Below the pieces are notes generated by a model, which was given only the letters and a program-made list of their open reading frames with translations, did no database searches and had not been told where the DNA came from. A DNA stretch of 64,000 nucleotides from Takakia lepidozioides. Its lineage: Eukaryota; Streptophyta; Takakiopsida; Takakiales; Takakiaceae. Made by a program: the position numbers and the translations under genes. Numbering within the stretch: position 1 is the stretch's first letter; each line of letters starts with the position of its first letter. This document shows, one piece after another, positions 28,401-38,200 of this stretch. The DNA is taken from assembly GCA_030704615.1 (NCBI GenBank), contig CM060731.1, positions 60,556,756-60,620,755 on the forward strand, in the 5' to 3' direction.

Positions 28401-29140
28401 ACTCCTTTGCTGACAGAAGGTTTATTCGCCCTCCCACGGATTTGGGCGTTTCTGACACTCGTAAAACCTCGCCACCATTCCCACATGGCAGCGTGACTAC
28501 TCTCTTGCGGCCATCTATGACCGCTCCGGATTTGCTCAAAAAGGTCATCCCCAAAATGAGATCCACTCCATCGATCTCGCAGATGGTGAAGTTCTCACGT
28601 CCCTCCCAACTCCCCAGTTGAAGGGGAACATCAATCGCCAACCTTGTCGTCAACTGTGGTTCTCATTTGGTAGAACGCACCTCAATAGAGGCCCCCACGT
28701 CACTTGTCGGGAGTCCCAGCTTTTGTGCCGTTGCCGGTGTCATGAAGGAGTGCGATGCTCCTGTGTCCACCAACAACGACACATTAGTTCCGGATATTAT
28801 CCCATCCACGAACAATAACTGACTCCCTTTTCGTAAGGCGCCAGTTTCCTGATACAACTCACAAGAAAATTTGCCTACCTTGCAAGTCCTGGCGACCACC
28901 GCTTCCACCAAGCGACTGATGGTATCTTCCGACAGCTCCGTGGTCGCCCGAGTCATGTTCAATTGCCGGGGCTTCGTGCACTTCTTGGCCATGTGCCCGG
29001 GCTCCCCGCAATTGAAACACACTCCATCAAAGGTCACCTTCTGTCCGCCATAAGCCGCTCCACCCGCTTTTCCTTTCGAAGCACCGGGTGCCGCCTTGAC
29101 ATGTGAAGGCCCTCCCTTCGATTTCCACGTGCCAATGTCG
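25489..29140 (-). pseudogene. Ty3/gypsy chromovirus polyprotein, element A, 5'-truncated
   Basis: Minus-strand domains in order: gag zinc knuckle (CFNCGEPGHMAKKC), protease (LLVDTGASHSF), RT with an intact YIDDILVY box at 27721-27744, RNase H ([11 protein letters not shown]), integrase with its HHCC finger ([27 protein letters not shown]), a GPY/F-type C-terminus and chromodomain. The 5' part of gag, the primer site and the 5' LTR are absent: homology to element B stops at 29140, where Helitron sequence resumes. Inactivating changes are an in-frame TGA at 25900-25902 (CGA in element B), a TGA at 25600-25602 (Trp in B and C), and a 12-bp deletion in integrase near 26370 that removes the catalytic-aspartate segment. 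The long frame 25900-28653 is otherwise open, so this copy is fairly young. Confidence 0.93.
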
Positions 29141-29145
29141 TGATT

Positions 29146-29363
29146 CATGCTATGAAAGAATAGTTTGAGTGTCATATAAATATGGAAGTGCCATGACCAT
29201 GATGACGTGCTATAAAAGAAAAATTGGTATGATGGATGAAAGTATTCCAAGGTAAATTAGACGACGATAGTTGTGTTTCATTCAAGCATAAGATATGTGA
29301 AGCTTGAAGATTTCGATCAGATATGATATCATAATGATATTGGTTTAGCGAACGAGTATTCAA
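29146..29363 (-). pseudogene. Helitron endonuclease, N-terminal fragment
   Basis: The minus strand gives NTRSLNQYHYDIISDRNLQA, then SHILCLNETQLSSS and HHGHGTSIFI. NTRSL followed by the LCLNETQL block is the start of an exonuclease-endonuclease-phosphatase fold, the Glu of NETQL being the metal-binding residue. Its continuation is at 23086-23440, so one endonuclease gene has been separated by about 5.7 kb of retroelement DNA. Around 60 residues between the halves are missing. Confidence 0.7.
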
Positions 29364-29689
29364 TGACCACTTTTAATGTCGGAATCTGGGAAAACATCCA
29401 TCCATATATCATTATCATTTGTCTGAACCAAAGAATGGACAACTTGTTCTAAGTGACACCAATCTACATCCACGGCTATTTTATTATGGGGGAATGTATA
29501 AATAATTTTTTTTGAATGTCTTCAATTAGACTTTGTTTTGTATAAGCTACGTGTCATGTTGCAAAATTTTCTTTCATTAGATGTTCTGCATTTTGAAATG
29601 GCAAAAAAATAGTAATTGTTCTCTGTAATGGTTTTCTAGGTCACAGTGGATATTATAATTAACCCATCGTATAATTTTATTTTTCCGTC

Positions 29690-30171
29690 TCCATTTGAAT
29701 GATTTGAAGTTATATTGAGCAATTACTTATGCAAGAGAAAGATTGTTTAATGATTCTGGCCTTTCTATGTATTTATCAATGATTGATTTACATTTCATAT
29801 CAGTTGAATCTGGAAGAAGTTTGCGAAGCATATGTGTTGGTTTCAAAACAAATGCTCGATCGTCTTTTGTAGAAGTATTATGAATTGAATTATCTTGATT
29901 TTCAATTCAAGATAATTGGTTGCTTCGGTTTGATCGGTTTTACATTTTTCTATAGGACTGATTGCAATTTACGAGTTATAGTTTTGTCCATTTTTGTCAA
30001 AAAGGTACAATAGCAAGCTGCAACATATGGATCCAAAATAAATTGTGCATCGGTGTTCGCTTGCCATAATGTGAGGCATTTCAGTGGGGATTCAAATACC
30101 AGCATGTGTGTCTCTTTCATAAAAGCATGAAGATTAAAGAGATACCAGCGGGGAAGCAGGTGTATACTCAC
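29690..30171 (-). pseudogene. Helitron Rep C-terminal region and Rep-helicase linker
   Basis: The minus strand encodes RWYLFNLHAF, TLWQANTDAQFILDPYVAA and CYCTFLTKMDKTITRKLQ, equivalent to the Helitron Rep motif usually read as LWxANxDIQFVLDPYA with a tyrosine. Further along come KPTHMLRKLLPDSTDMKCKS, DKYIERPESLNNLSLA, a stop and VIAQYNF, the pre-helicase linker. No Walker A motif follows before the endonuclease at 29363, so the helicase domain has been deleted. A perfect 11-bp inverted repeat (AATTATCTTGA) lies at 29888-29917. Confidence 0.75.
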
Positions 30172-30275
30172 ATTATTGTGTTACTCCTAGTATAGAAGTA
30201 GCTTGTAATGGATCCTTGAGAAATTCTCTGTTCTTTCCGTTCCATCATCGTAGGTGACAGTTCGTTGTCCTTTCG

Positions 30276-30569
30276 TCATTTTCGTGACTTCACTTGGATG
30301 TCACTTACCATCTTTAGGCGATAAATTTCCAACCTATGTTCAAGTTTAGGGTGCTTTAATTTCTTTTTACGTGGTTTTTTCACCACCTCCTCATCCTCCT
30401 CCTCCTCACCATCACTACCCTCCTCCCTCCTCAACATAAGGCCTGAGCCACAAAGCTCACAATGTCTATAAACACTTGGTCTGGAACTACATCCTAGAAG
30501 GTAAGACCGCAAATTGCAAAAGATCTTCCATTTGCTATGAATCATCTGATAGTAAGAGTGGAAGCACAA
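30276..30569 (-). pseudogene. Acidic/basic-rich ORF between Rep fragments, unassigned
   Basis: A 97-codon minus-strand frame has a CELCGSG knuckle-like motif, an acidic run (EEEEDEEVV) and a lysine-rich run (KKPRKKKLKHPK). It sits between two recognisable Helitron Rep fragments on the same strand, so it may be part of that transposon's protein or a captured host fragment. The family is not recognised. Confidence 0.3.
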
Positions 30570-30629
30570 TGGTAGTTTCTCTTATGGGAGGAAGTGGATA
30601 GTGGACCGACAAACATCTTCTAATTTTTT

Positions 30630-30770
30630 TTTGTAAATGCGTCTACGATGATAAAGCTCTGCATCTTTCCTTCAGGCAACGAGCAGGCAACACGCTATTA
30701 TCACATGTAATGTCGCTTACATGATTTTGAACTTGATTACAAAAAAAAATAATCACTTGTCTAAACAACA
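30630..30770 (-). repeat. Helitron Rep segment R1, direct repeat of 32838-32990
   Basis: About 140 bp is closely similar to 32838-32990 in the same orientation. Read on the minus strand it is the Rep stretch after the DPV motif (CDNSVLPARCLK and, in the second copy, NAQLYRHRRICKKT). In the second copy R1 directly abuts R2 (32994-33140). Here R1 and R2 (31989-32130) are separated by 1.2 kb of inserted DNA. Confidence 0.75.
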
Positions 30771-30774
30771 GTAG

Positions 30775-31988
30775 GCTTTTAAGTTCCATGTCAAAGTTGT
30801 TCATAATTACATAATTGGCATGCGGAGTGATTGTTGGATGGTGTGGATTGAACAAAATTGGGAGTACTTAGTAAGCTCCAAGCAATTCTTCTACATCCAC
30901 AACACATACATCTGGAGAAAAGCCATCCACATCCGAAATAAGTGTGTTTTTCTGTGTTGATGAAGTCATTTTTCTATCTGGTTGTGCAAGTCGAGGTAGG
31001 CCTTCATCACATGCATGGGACGTCAATCTCTGAGCGCCTTAAGCGGTTGCAAACACTTGATATGGTTGACCGCAACTGGGCTGGGCATCCAACAAGGTAG
31101 AATTTCTGTCAATTTTATTATGTCTGACTTGACATTTCACTTTTTTGACTACTTCGGGTTTTGCCTTGAAGAACTTTATTATCGTCAGACCACTCACACT
31201 AGGGGCCTCAGTGTTCCTCCATAAGAACTTGTCTTGCAAGTACTCAACTACTGTAAGTGAGCTTAGAGAATGGGACAATGCATGAATGTCAATTTCAACT
31301 TGCGGGAGATAGCTGCAAAGCTTGACACCAACCACAACAGCGTCACTGAGGATGTGGTGAGGAACATGGTCAGGGAGGATAGACTCCACAAACGACAAGA
31401 TCGCACCTCCAAGTTCATGCAAACCTTCATGGAGATGTGTTCACCAGAACGGGGAATATTAGTCGATCTGACAGCGAGATGCGGGTCCTCCATGGTGGCT
31501 GCAACAATTTGCGGAAGGCATCTGTTCGCCTTGGAAGGGGACAATGAGCTACTGCAAGAGAGGCCCACGCTCTACAACGGCGAGCTGAAGGTATTCCTGA
31601 AGGCTGCGATAGCTAGCAGGAAGAAAGCCATCACCGAGAGGATGGAGACCGGATCGAGTGGGGGGACGCATACAAGCGTGTAAGTCCTGAACCCCCTTTT
31701 GGCATCCATTTTTGTAATTGTTTTTAGCCCTGGTTATGTTGCTAAGCATAGTTGCGACGTGCAAGCTTAGTAAATTTCAGTGTTCCCGACGTCCTTGAAC
31801 AAGCCAAGGAATAGTATATTATCTTCCAAACAACGATCCAACCGGATAGCTCGTGTAGTTAAATCGTATTTTGCTCGTCTTTGAGCTGCAACTCTCGAAT
31901 GCGAGACTCCATTTGAGCCAATTTCTCCTCCATGCGATCACCATCGCCCCTCTTGTAGGTCATCAGAAAGGATCCTCTCGAGGAGGAT
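30775..31988 (+). mobile_element. Composite insertion of about 1.2 kb inside Helitron Rep
   Basis: The boundaries come from comparison with the uninterrupted R2-R1 junction at 32990-32996. The insert splits R1 from R2 with at most a few bases changed at the site. It carries a plus-strand gene fragment with a methyltransferase-like motif (31035-31690) and, convergent with it, a minus-strand copy of part of the coiled-coil gene at 33218. A second copy of this composite, reversed, runs off the right edge of the window (63740-64000). No TIRs, LTRs or polyA tail were recognised, so the transposon class is unknown. Confidence 0.55.
31270..31683 (+). pseudogene. ORF with SAM-methyltransferase-like motif I
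   Basis: A 137-codon frame contains ERGILVDLTARCGSSMVAA, then GRHLFALEGDNEL. The pattern is a hydrophobic strand, an acidic residue, a small-residue loop, then GRxxFALExD. It resembles motif I and the second strand of N4/N6-type DNA methyltransferases (usually D-F-x-G-x-G with GR..x-E-x-D). Here the loop is LTARCGSS, not the usual glycine-rich one, and no DPPY-type catalytic motif lies in the fragment. An upstream exon-like piece (31020-31102, ERLKRLQTLDMVDRNWAG with a GTAGAA donor) suggests a spliced source gene. Function is unproven; this is a partial, probably dead, copy. Confidence 0.4.
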
Positions 31989-31995
31989 TATTGTT
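31798..31995 (-). repeat. Inverted partial copy of the coiled-coil gene at 33370-33593
   Basis: The reverse complement of this segment matches 33370-33593, through the coding coiled coil (ERLAQMES, then RIRELQLKDEQ) and on across the exon end into the intron start (TAATATACTA, CTCCTTGGCTTG). Intron sequence in the match shows it was copied as DNA, not through mRNA. Confidence 0.8.
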
Positions 31996-32893
31996 TAACT
32001 AATAGTTTTCGAGGAGAATTCATTATTTTATTATAATAACGCGCACAAATAACAGGGTCGGATCGAATGAGTCCGTAGTATCTCTAGATTATAAATGTTT
32101 AATTTGTTTTGAAGACAATTTTTTTTTTGGCTAGCTGACATAATGTAGTGATCAAAGATTTCCAATATGCTTCTGCACTCGTGAAAGCTACTAAAAAATG
32201 TTGGTGGGTTGAATTGGCGTATCATAGCAAATACATTATCTTTACGTAATCGTTGTAAGAAATATGATGATGTTTGGACCTTCTCAAGTTCCATATATTG
32301 TAAGTTAGGTCGTAGTATTGTACCAAGGTTTGGTTTATAACTAACTTGCTTTGCTATTAGTTCACGCCCTTGAAGTTTACTTTTTCTGTTTGAATTCAAG
32401 ATTATGAAAGTACAAAATAAGTTATAACTTTTATTTATTTATTTTTTAAATCGGAATATGACATGCGAATTTCCTTTAATTTTGAAGAGTGAACTCCCAT
32501 TTTACAATTGCTTGATATGTATAAATTTTGATAATTTCCCCAAGATGAGCATGTCCATAAAACAATGGAAAATTGTATTCTTCACTATTATAATCTAAAA
32601 AAAATCTAAGAGGTTTATATCCTTTACTTGGAGCCATTGCATAAGTATTGTATGTTCATGATCGAATATTTGTTCAACATCAAGGAAATTTTCTACGAAT
32701 GTATCTATGGGGCTATTTTTATTTCTTCAAAACAGTCATTAGTACTTTGGTCGTCAACATTGTCTATGATTGTTTGGGAATCCTTAGACAATCGCACATA
32801 TTTTTTCAATTTCTTCTTATCAATGCGTCTATGCGTCTTTTTGCAAATGCGTCTATGACGATAAAGTTGTGCATTTTTCATATCTTCAGGCAA
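31989..32893 (-). pseudogene. Helitron N-terminal and Rep region, copy 1
   Basis: The minus strand gives a pre-Rep region (DSQTIIDNVDDQSTNDCFEE), then KLQGRELIAKQVSYKP, SSYFLQRLRKDNVFAMIRQ and FNPPTFFSSFHECRS, the Helitron-like N-terminal block usually written as LFAMIRQLGxPTFF. R2 (31989-32130) then encodes a degenerate DPVICARYYN, the motif before the HUH histidines. Stops and frameshifts are frequent. 32290-32850 is a diverged duplicate of 34220-34740. Confidence 0.75.
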
Positions 32894-33140
32894 CGAGCAG
32901 ACAATACGCTATTGTCGCATGTAACGTTGCTTCCACAACTTTGAAACTTGGTTACCAAAAAAAAAATCAGTCACTTGTCCAAACAAATCACTTTGTTTAA
33001 CTAATAGTTTTCGAAAAGATTTCATATATGATTGTAATAACGTGCACAAGTAACAGGGTCGCATCGAACGAATCCGTTATATCTCTAGATTCTAAAAATA
33101 TAATTTATTTTGAAGACAAATTTTTTTGAGCTAGCTGGAC
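32838..33140 (-). repeat. Uninterrupted Helitron Rep segments R1-R2 (empty site)
   Basis: R1 (32838-32990) and R2 (32994-33140) are contiguous here but separated by 1.2 kb at 30630-32130. The frame is degenerate. Where the Rep HUH motif (HIH) is expected after KFQSCGS, the minus-strand reading is NVTCDNS, so the active-site histidines are gone. Its value is as the reference for the insertion boundaries. Confidence 0.7.
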
Positions 33141-33217
33141 TGAACACCAAACGCAAAAGAGAACATATACTACCTCTTATCCTTGTCATATAGTAGACTA
33201 GACAATTCTAACAGCTC

Positions 33218-33955
33218 ATGGCACTATGGGAACTTGTTGGGGGCTTGTTGGGGGGTAGATGTCCAGGGGAAGCCTCATCCTTTGCTCCTCAGCATATGGA
33301 GAGGCAGGTTCTTGTCGACCTAGGGGTCAACGAGAGCCTGTCCCCCTACGAGACAAAGATGATGGAGAATTTCAATAACCCTCCTCGAGAGGGATCTTTT
33401 CTGATAACCTACAAGAGGGGCGATGGTGATCGCATGGATGAGAGATTGGCTCAAATGGAGTCTCACAACTCTCAAATGGAGTCTCGCATTCGAGAGTTGC
33501 AGCTCAAAGACGAGCAAAGGACGATTCAACTGCACGAGCTATCCAGTTGGGTCGTTGTTTTGAAGGTAATATACTACTCCTTGGCTTGTTTTTTGCTGCC
33601 CCATCCTGACATTGTACATTAGGTACGATTGAGCCCAATACGGAGCACTAACTTTCTCCACCTACATGAATTTGGTCTCTTGCAGGGGACCTCTCCACGT
33701 CTTGCAGCCTATGATACAATACGTATCATGGTTGACAAGTTAGATGAGGTCACGCAAGAATGCTGCAAGAGATCGCAGTCCAATGTAGGTTTCATCGGTG
33801 TTTGGAAGGCGAACCACAAGCTAATACGAGGCTCGTACAATTTTTTGCATCAGTATGTGGAGAAGGCAACCCACGATAAAAAGAATGACGACGGATTGTC
33901 TATGTTGCAACACGTCCATCAGCTGGTGAGAAATCCCTATTACAATTCTAGTTAG
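33218..33955 (+). pseudogene. Two-exon coiled-coil gene fragment, unassigned
   Basis: Exon 1 (about 33218-33565) begins MALWELVGGLLGG and contains a predicted coiled coil (DERLAQMESHNSQMES, IRELQLKDEQRTIQLHELSS), ending at a GTAATA donor. Exon 2 begins after a CAG near 33684 and reads GTSPRLAAYDTIRIMVDKLD, then GFIGVWKANHKLIRGSYNFL and HQYVEKATHD, with a possible donor (GTGAGA) near 33926. The piece interrupts the Helitron between its N-terminal region (34220-34740) and R2 (33140). Part of it is duplicated, inverted, at 31798-31995. The family is not recognised and no catalytic motif is visible. Confidence 0.45.
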
Positions 33956-34219
33956 TCTAATCAAAGCCACATGATACACACATTTGTGATTCCAGCCATT
34001 TAATGTACACTTTAGTTATCAACTTATACTTGAAGGCAATAAGCGAATAAAAGCGATATAACAACCCGGGCTATGTGGATCATATCTTCTCTCTAATCCA
34101 GATTATCCAAAGAAATAAAGAAAAAAGGAAAACCCACTTCTGTCTCTTCTTGAGAATCAAAAGGCTTATGACACAATGTAGAGAGATGCTCCAACTCTGG
34201 TCATCTGGGGTCAAGGGAA

Positions 34220-34740
34220 ACTGATCGTAAGTTAGATCGTAGTATTGTATCAGAGTTTGGTTTATAACTAACTTGTTTTTTGTTAGTTCAGGCCCTTGAG
34301 GTTTATCTTTTTGGATTCGAATCCAAGATGATGAAAGTACAAAATGAGTTATATCTTTAATAGTTTTTTATAAAAAAAATGGAATGTGACATGCAAATAT
34401 CATATTTTGAAGAGTGAACTCCCATTTTGCAATTGCTAAATTTGAATAATTTCCCCAAGATCAGCATGTCCCGAAAATAAAGTTGGGAAAATATTGTATT
34501 CTTCACTATTGTGATCTCGTAAAAGTCCAAGAGATTTATATCCTTCACTCGGAGTGATTGCATAATTATTGTGTTCATGATCGAATATTTGTTCAACATC
34601 AAGGTGATTTTGTACGAATGTGTTTGTGGGAGTATTATCATGTATTTCTTCATAACAGTCATTAATATTTTGGTCGTCAACATCATCTATGATTGTTTGG
34701 GAATCCTCAGACAATTCAAACATATTTTTTCAATTTCTTC
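34220..34740 (-). pseudogene. Helitron pre-Rep region, copy 2
   Basis: A 95-codon minus-strand frame (34436-34723) reads ELSEDSQTIIDDVDDQNIND, then LDVEQIFDHEHNNYAITPSE, YKSLGLLRDHNSEEYNIFPT and LFSGHADLGE. This is the Helitron segment that normally ends in a FPxLFxxG block before Rep. It is a diverged duplicate of 32290-32850. The Rep block that should follow (FAMIRQ) is missing, replaced by the coiled-coil gene fragment. Confidence 0.65.
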
Positions 34741-34870
34741 TTATCGACACACTGACAAGTTGATATAATAGAGTTCCACATAAATCATGCAATGTTTTTA
34801 TAACCATGTTTGGTTGAACGTACCGTGACATGTAAGGTAATTATATTCAAGTTTTTTCTTAACATTATTG

Positions 34871-35160
34871 CTATTGTTGCTTCATCCTAAGGATGACGTG
34901 GTAAGACAGATTGGATTTTATCAATATTTGTTGGAACATTAATAATGCTACCACGAATGCCAAATTGACTGAATCCATGTAGCTCATATAGTTGTGAGGA
35001 GCTACAAGACGTTCTTCCAAATTTTGGTTTAAGACATCTACTGATTCAATTACATTTTTTGGTTCATGATAATGTTTAATAAGCAAATTATTTACTTTTA
35101 TACCATCATCAATCATATGCTGACAAATTCTACATAAATATAAGATGAATGAACCAGATC
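34871..35160 (-). pseudogene. Helitron N-terminal DUF6570-like fragment
   Basis: The minus strand reads MIDDGIKVNNLLIKHYHEPK, then QNLEERLVAPHNYMSYMD and SNLSYHVILR. LEERLVAP followed by a VILR-like end resembles the DUF6570 region that precedes Rep in many eukaryotic Helitrons (LExRLVSPRxPFMxI, then TxxxLPR). It lies upstream of the other minus-strand fragments in transposon order. Confidence 0.6.
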
Positions 35161-35231
35161 TCGAAAATGTGATATTATATAATTCAAATATCTTCAGAAG
35201 CCAATTTCATCTGGTATCGAAACCATAATCG

Positions 35232-38200
35232 ATGGCAAAATACACAATTATCGAGCACCTAGGAACTGCTGGTGGATTGGCACAACACTTTAGCCTTTCA
35301 ATGGGGAAAGGCTTCTACGCTATCATCTTCAGCTCGCCAGCAGATGCAGAAAAGGCTCTGCGCTTCAACACACAGACATCCGCCTCCAAAGTCCACATTT
35401 TTCCATCTCTACTGTATGCTCCCCCCTCTTCTTTTATGTGCTTGACCACTCAGACTGTAAACGGGTATGGACTTTGCTGCTGGACAGTGTTCATAAGCAG
35501 AAAATCCTGCCAGCCTGGTGGAACTCAGCAGGCCTTCCATCCTCCCCACAATCCCTCTCCCGCCTTTCAAAAGCTCTAGCCTGGGACATCTCTACAGACA
35601 TGTTTTCAGTTCTTAGAGACGGAGGGACCCACTTCGTACCTTTTCAAAACAACTGTAAACGAAAAAAGGCAACGATTGTGTTCACCTGTCAGCTCCCTGT
35701 TTTGATCCATCCTCCATAAGGGTTTAAGTGGTTCTCCACCCCGCCACCATCCGACAAGCGTTCAAAATATTTTTTCCTCCCACAATGGCCATCAAGTCAC
35801 GCAAAGAGCGTGGGCCGGATAGCCACACCCACATGAATCTGTCTTTTGTCTCCTGGAATGTGCGAGGTCTCGGCTCTGACCACTCTGCCCCCAAAAGGGC
35901 AAGGGTCAGAGCTTGGGCCTCCACTTTGTTACGTGGTTCCAATATTATCTTTCTGCAAGAACATAAATTAAATCAACTAAAAATTGCTTCCCTTGGTGCC
36001 TCCATTTGGCCAGCGGCCACTGCCTTCTGGAATCCCACCATCTCGGATTCCAGAGGGGGCACAACAATCCTTGCTTCCCCCTCCTTACAACAATCCATTA
36101 TCTCCCATGAGATCTGGTTGTCAGGCAGAGTGCAGCTTCTTGTCTTGAACATAGGTCAATCATTGGGGGAGGTGGGTTTTCTAAACATCTATGCTCCAAA
36201 TGGGGAGGAAGACAGGATAGACCTCTGGAACCAGATCAAATGTAACATGCAACAGCGACATCATCTTCAGCACTGGCTGGTAGGCGGTGACTTCAATATG
36301 GTGGAGGATAAAAGAGACAGGCTTGGGAGATTGGTGAATCGTCTCTCCATGACAGAAAAGAACACTTGGGATGCCTTGTGCTTGTTAGTGGGGCTGCTCG
36401 ACGCTTTGTCTCCAAGCCAGGGAGAATTGAAATTCAAATGGTCGAACAACAGGGACCCCCCTCACTTGTGCCAGGCTCGGTTGGACAGATTTTATTGCTC
36501 CTACACTCTGAAGTCGTGGTCAACCAGTGTCCCGCTGCAGCCTATCCTCCCGGAGTTTGACCATGCCATGGTGCAACTGATGCTCAACACCCCCAGGGTC
36601 AAGGGTGAGAGGCAGGGGTTTCTTCAAGCTTAACCCAATCATGTTGCAGGACCCCTTCGTCATATAGACCCTTCAGAATGCCTGGGAATCAACCACCCAG
36701 CTAGTCTCTCCCACTGCTAGATTCTTGGCGAAGATGGAATTTTTAAGAGACCTTTGTAAAGTCATGGCAAAGGAAAAGGCAGATGACAATACTAGAAGAC
36801 AAAAGGCTCTGACTAAGTGCTTGGAAGTCTGCCAGTTCAAGCTACAATCAGGTCTGGAGGGAGCGCACACCATATCTGCTTACAAGGATGCCAAGAGAAA
36901 TCTCTCCACGCTGTTACATGCCAAGGAGCAATTCTCCAAAGTCAAAGCTGGAGTCAATTGGAGCCTTAAAGGGGAAAAGATGAATATATATTTCTTTGTT
37001 AAGGCTGCGCAGCGGCGAGCTGTCACAATGGTCCCAGCTTTGCAAGATGCAGATGGACATCGGGTAGATAAGCCAAAAATCATGGCTGAAGTGGCAGCCT
37101 CATATTTTCAAGCTCTGTTTCAAAAGCAAGATGATTCGCATCAGAAACATGAAGCAGCAGCGGCTTTGTTGCACCACATCCCCTGCTCGATCTCTCAACT
37201 GGACAAATCAAACTTGGCGGCCCCCCTATCAGTGTATGAATTGGGGCAGACGGTCAACTCTTTGGCATCACAAAAGTCGCCAGGACTGGATGGTCTCCAA
37301 ATTGAACTTTTTAAAGCACTTTGGCATACAATTGGGGAGGACATCTTCCATTTGGCTAATGATATTATGGTAAAACAAATAATGCCCTCGCAGATGGCGG
37401 AAGGTCTCATTACTCTAGTCTTTAAGAAAGGAGATAGAGAAGATATGGCCAACTACCGGCCAATCACTTTGCTAAACTCAACTTACAAGATTATCGCAAA
37501 GACCCTGGCCTTGAGGTTGCAGCCTCTCCTGTTGAAAATTATTAGAAAGGAGCATACTGGCTTTCTCAAAGATCGCATGATCTTAGACAACATCTTGCTG
37601 GCCCACGAGGCCCTTCACAGAGCAGAAATAAACAGCCAACCGCTGGCCTTCTTAATGCTTGATTTTGAAAAGGCCTTTGACTCCATTGATTGGACCTTTC
37701 TGGAAGGGGCTATGGAGAAATCAGGGCTGGGAGGGCCTTTCCTGACATGGGTCCACATCCTCTTGCATGCAGCATCCAGCAAGGTCATGGTTAATGGGGT
37801 TATATCGAAGCCCTTTCGCATTTCCAGATCGGTGCGGCAGGGTTGTCCCCTGGCACCCTTCCTCTTCCTCATAGTGGCGGACTCGCTGGGTCACATGTTG
37901 CACTACAGGCAAGACATCATTGGCCTTCACTTGCCCACACTGACCCCGGAAATGCTGAAACTCTCGGTGTATGCAAAATGATTGCTGGACAACTCCACTA
38001 AGGCCAACGTTGACAAGGCACTCCAAATTCTCCACACCTTCTGCTTGGCTACAGGGCTCAAGGTCAATTGGAAAAAATCAATGGGCATTTTGTCCAAGCT
38101 GCATAATGAGGCAACGACAACCCACTGTCAGCCATGGGGGGCAGATATAGGACTTGGGTGGCTGCAAGAGGGCCGAACGCACAAGCTGCTGGGACATCAA

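Noticed and set aside
29172-29363. LINE endonuclease
   Set aside because: The C-terminal partner at 23086-23440 and the neighbouring Rep fragments on the same strand fit a Helitron better.
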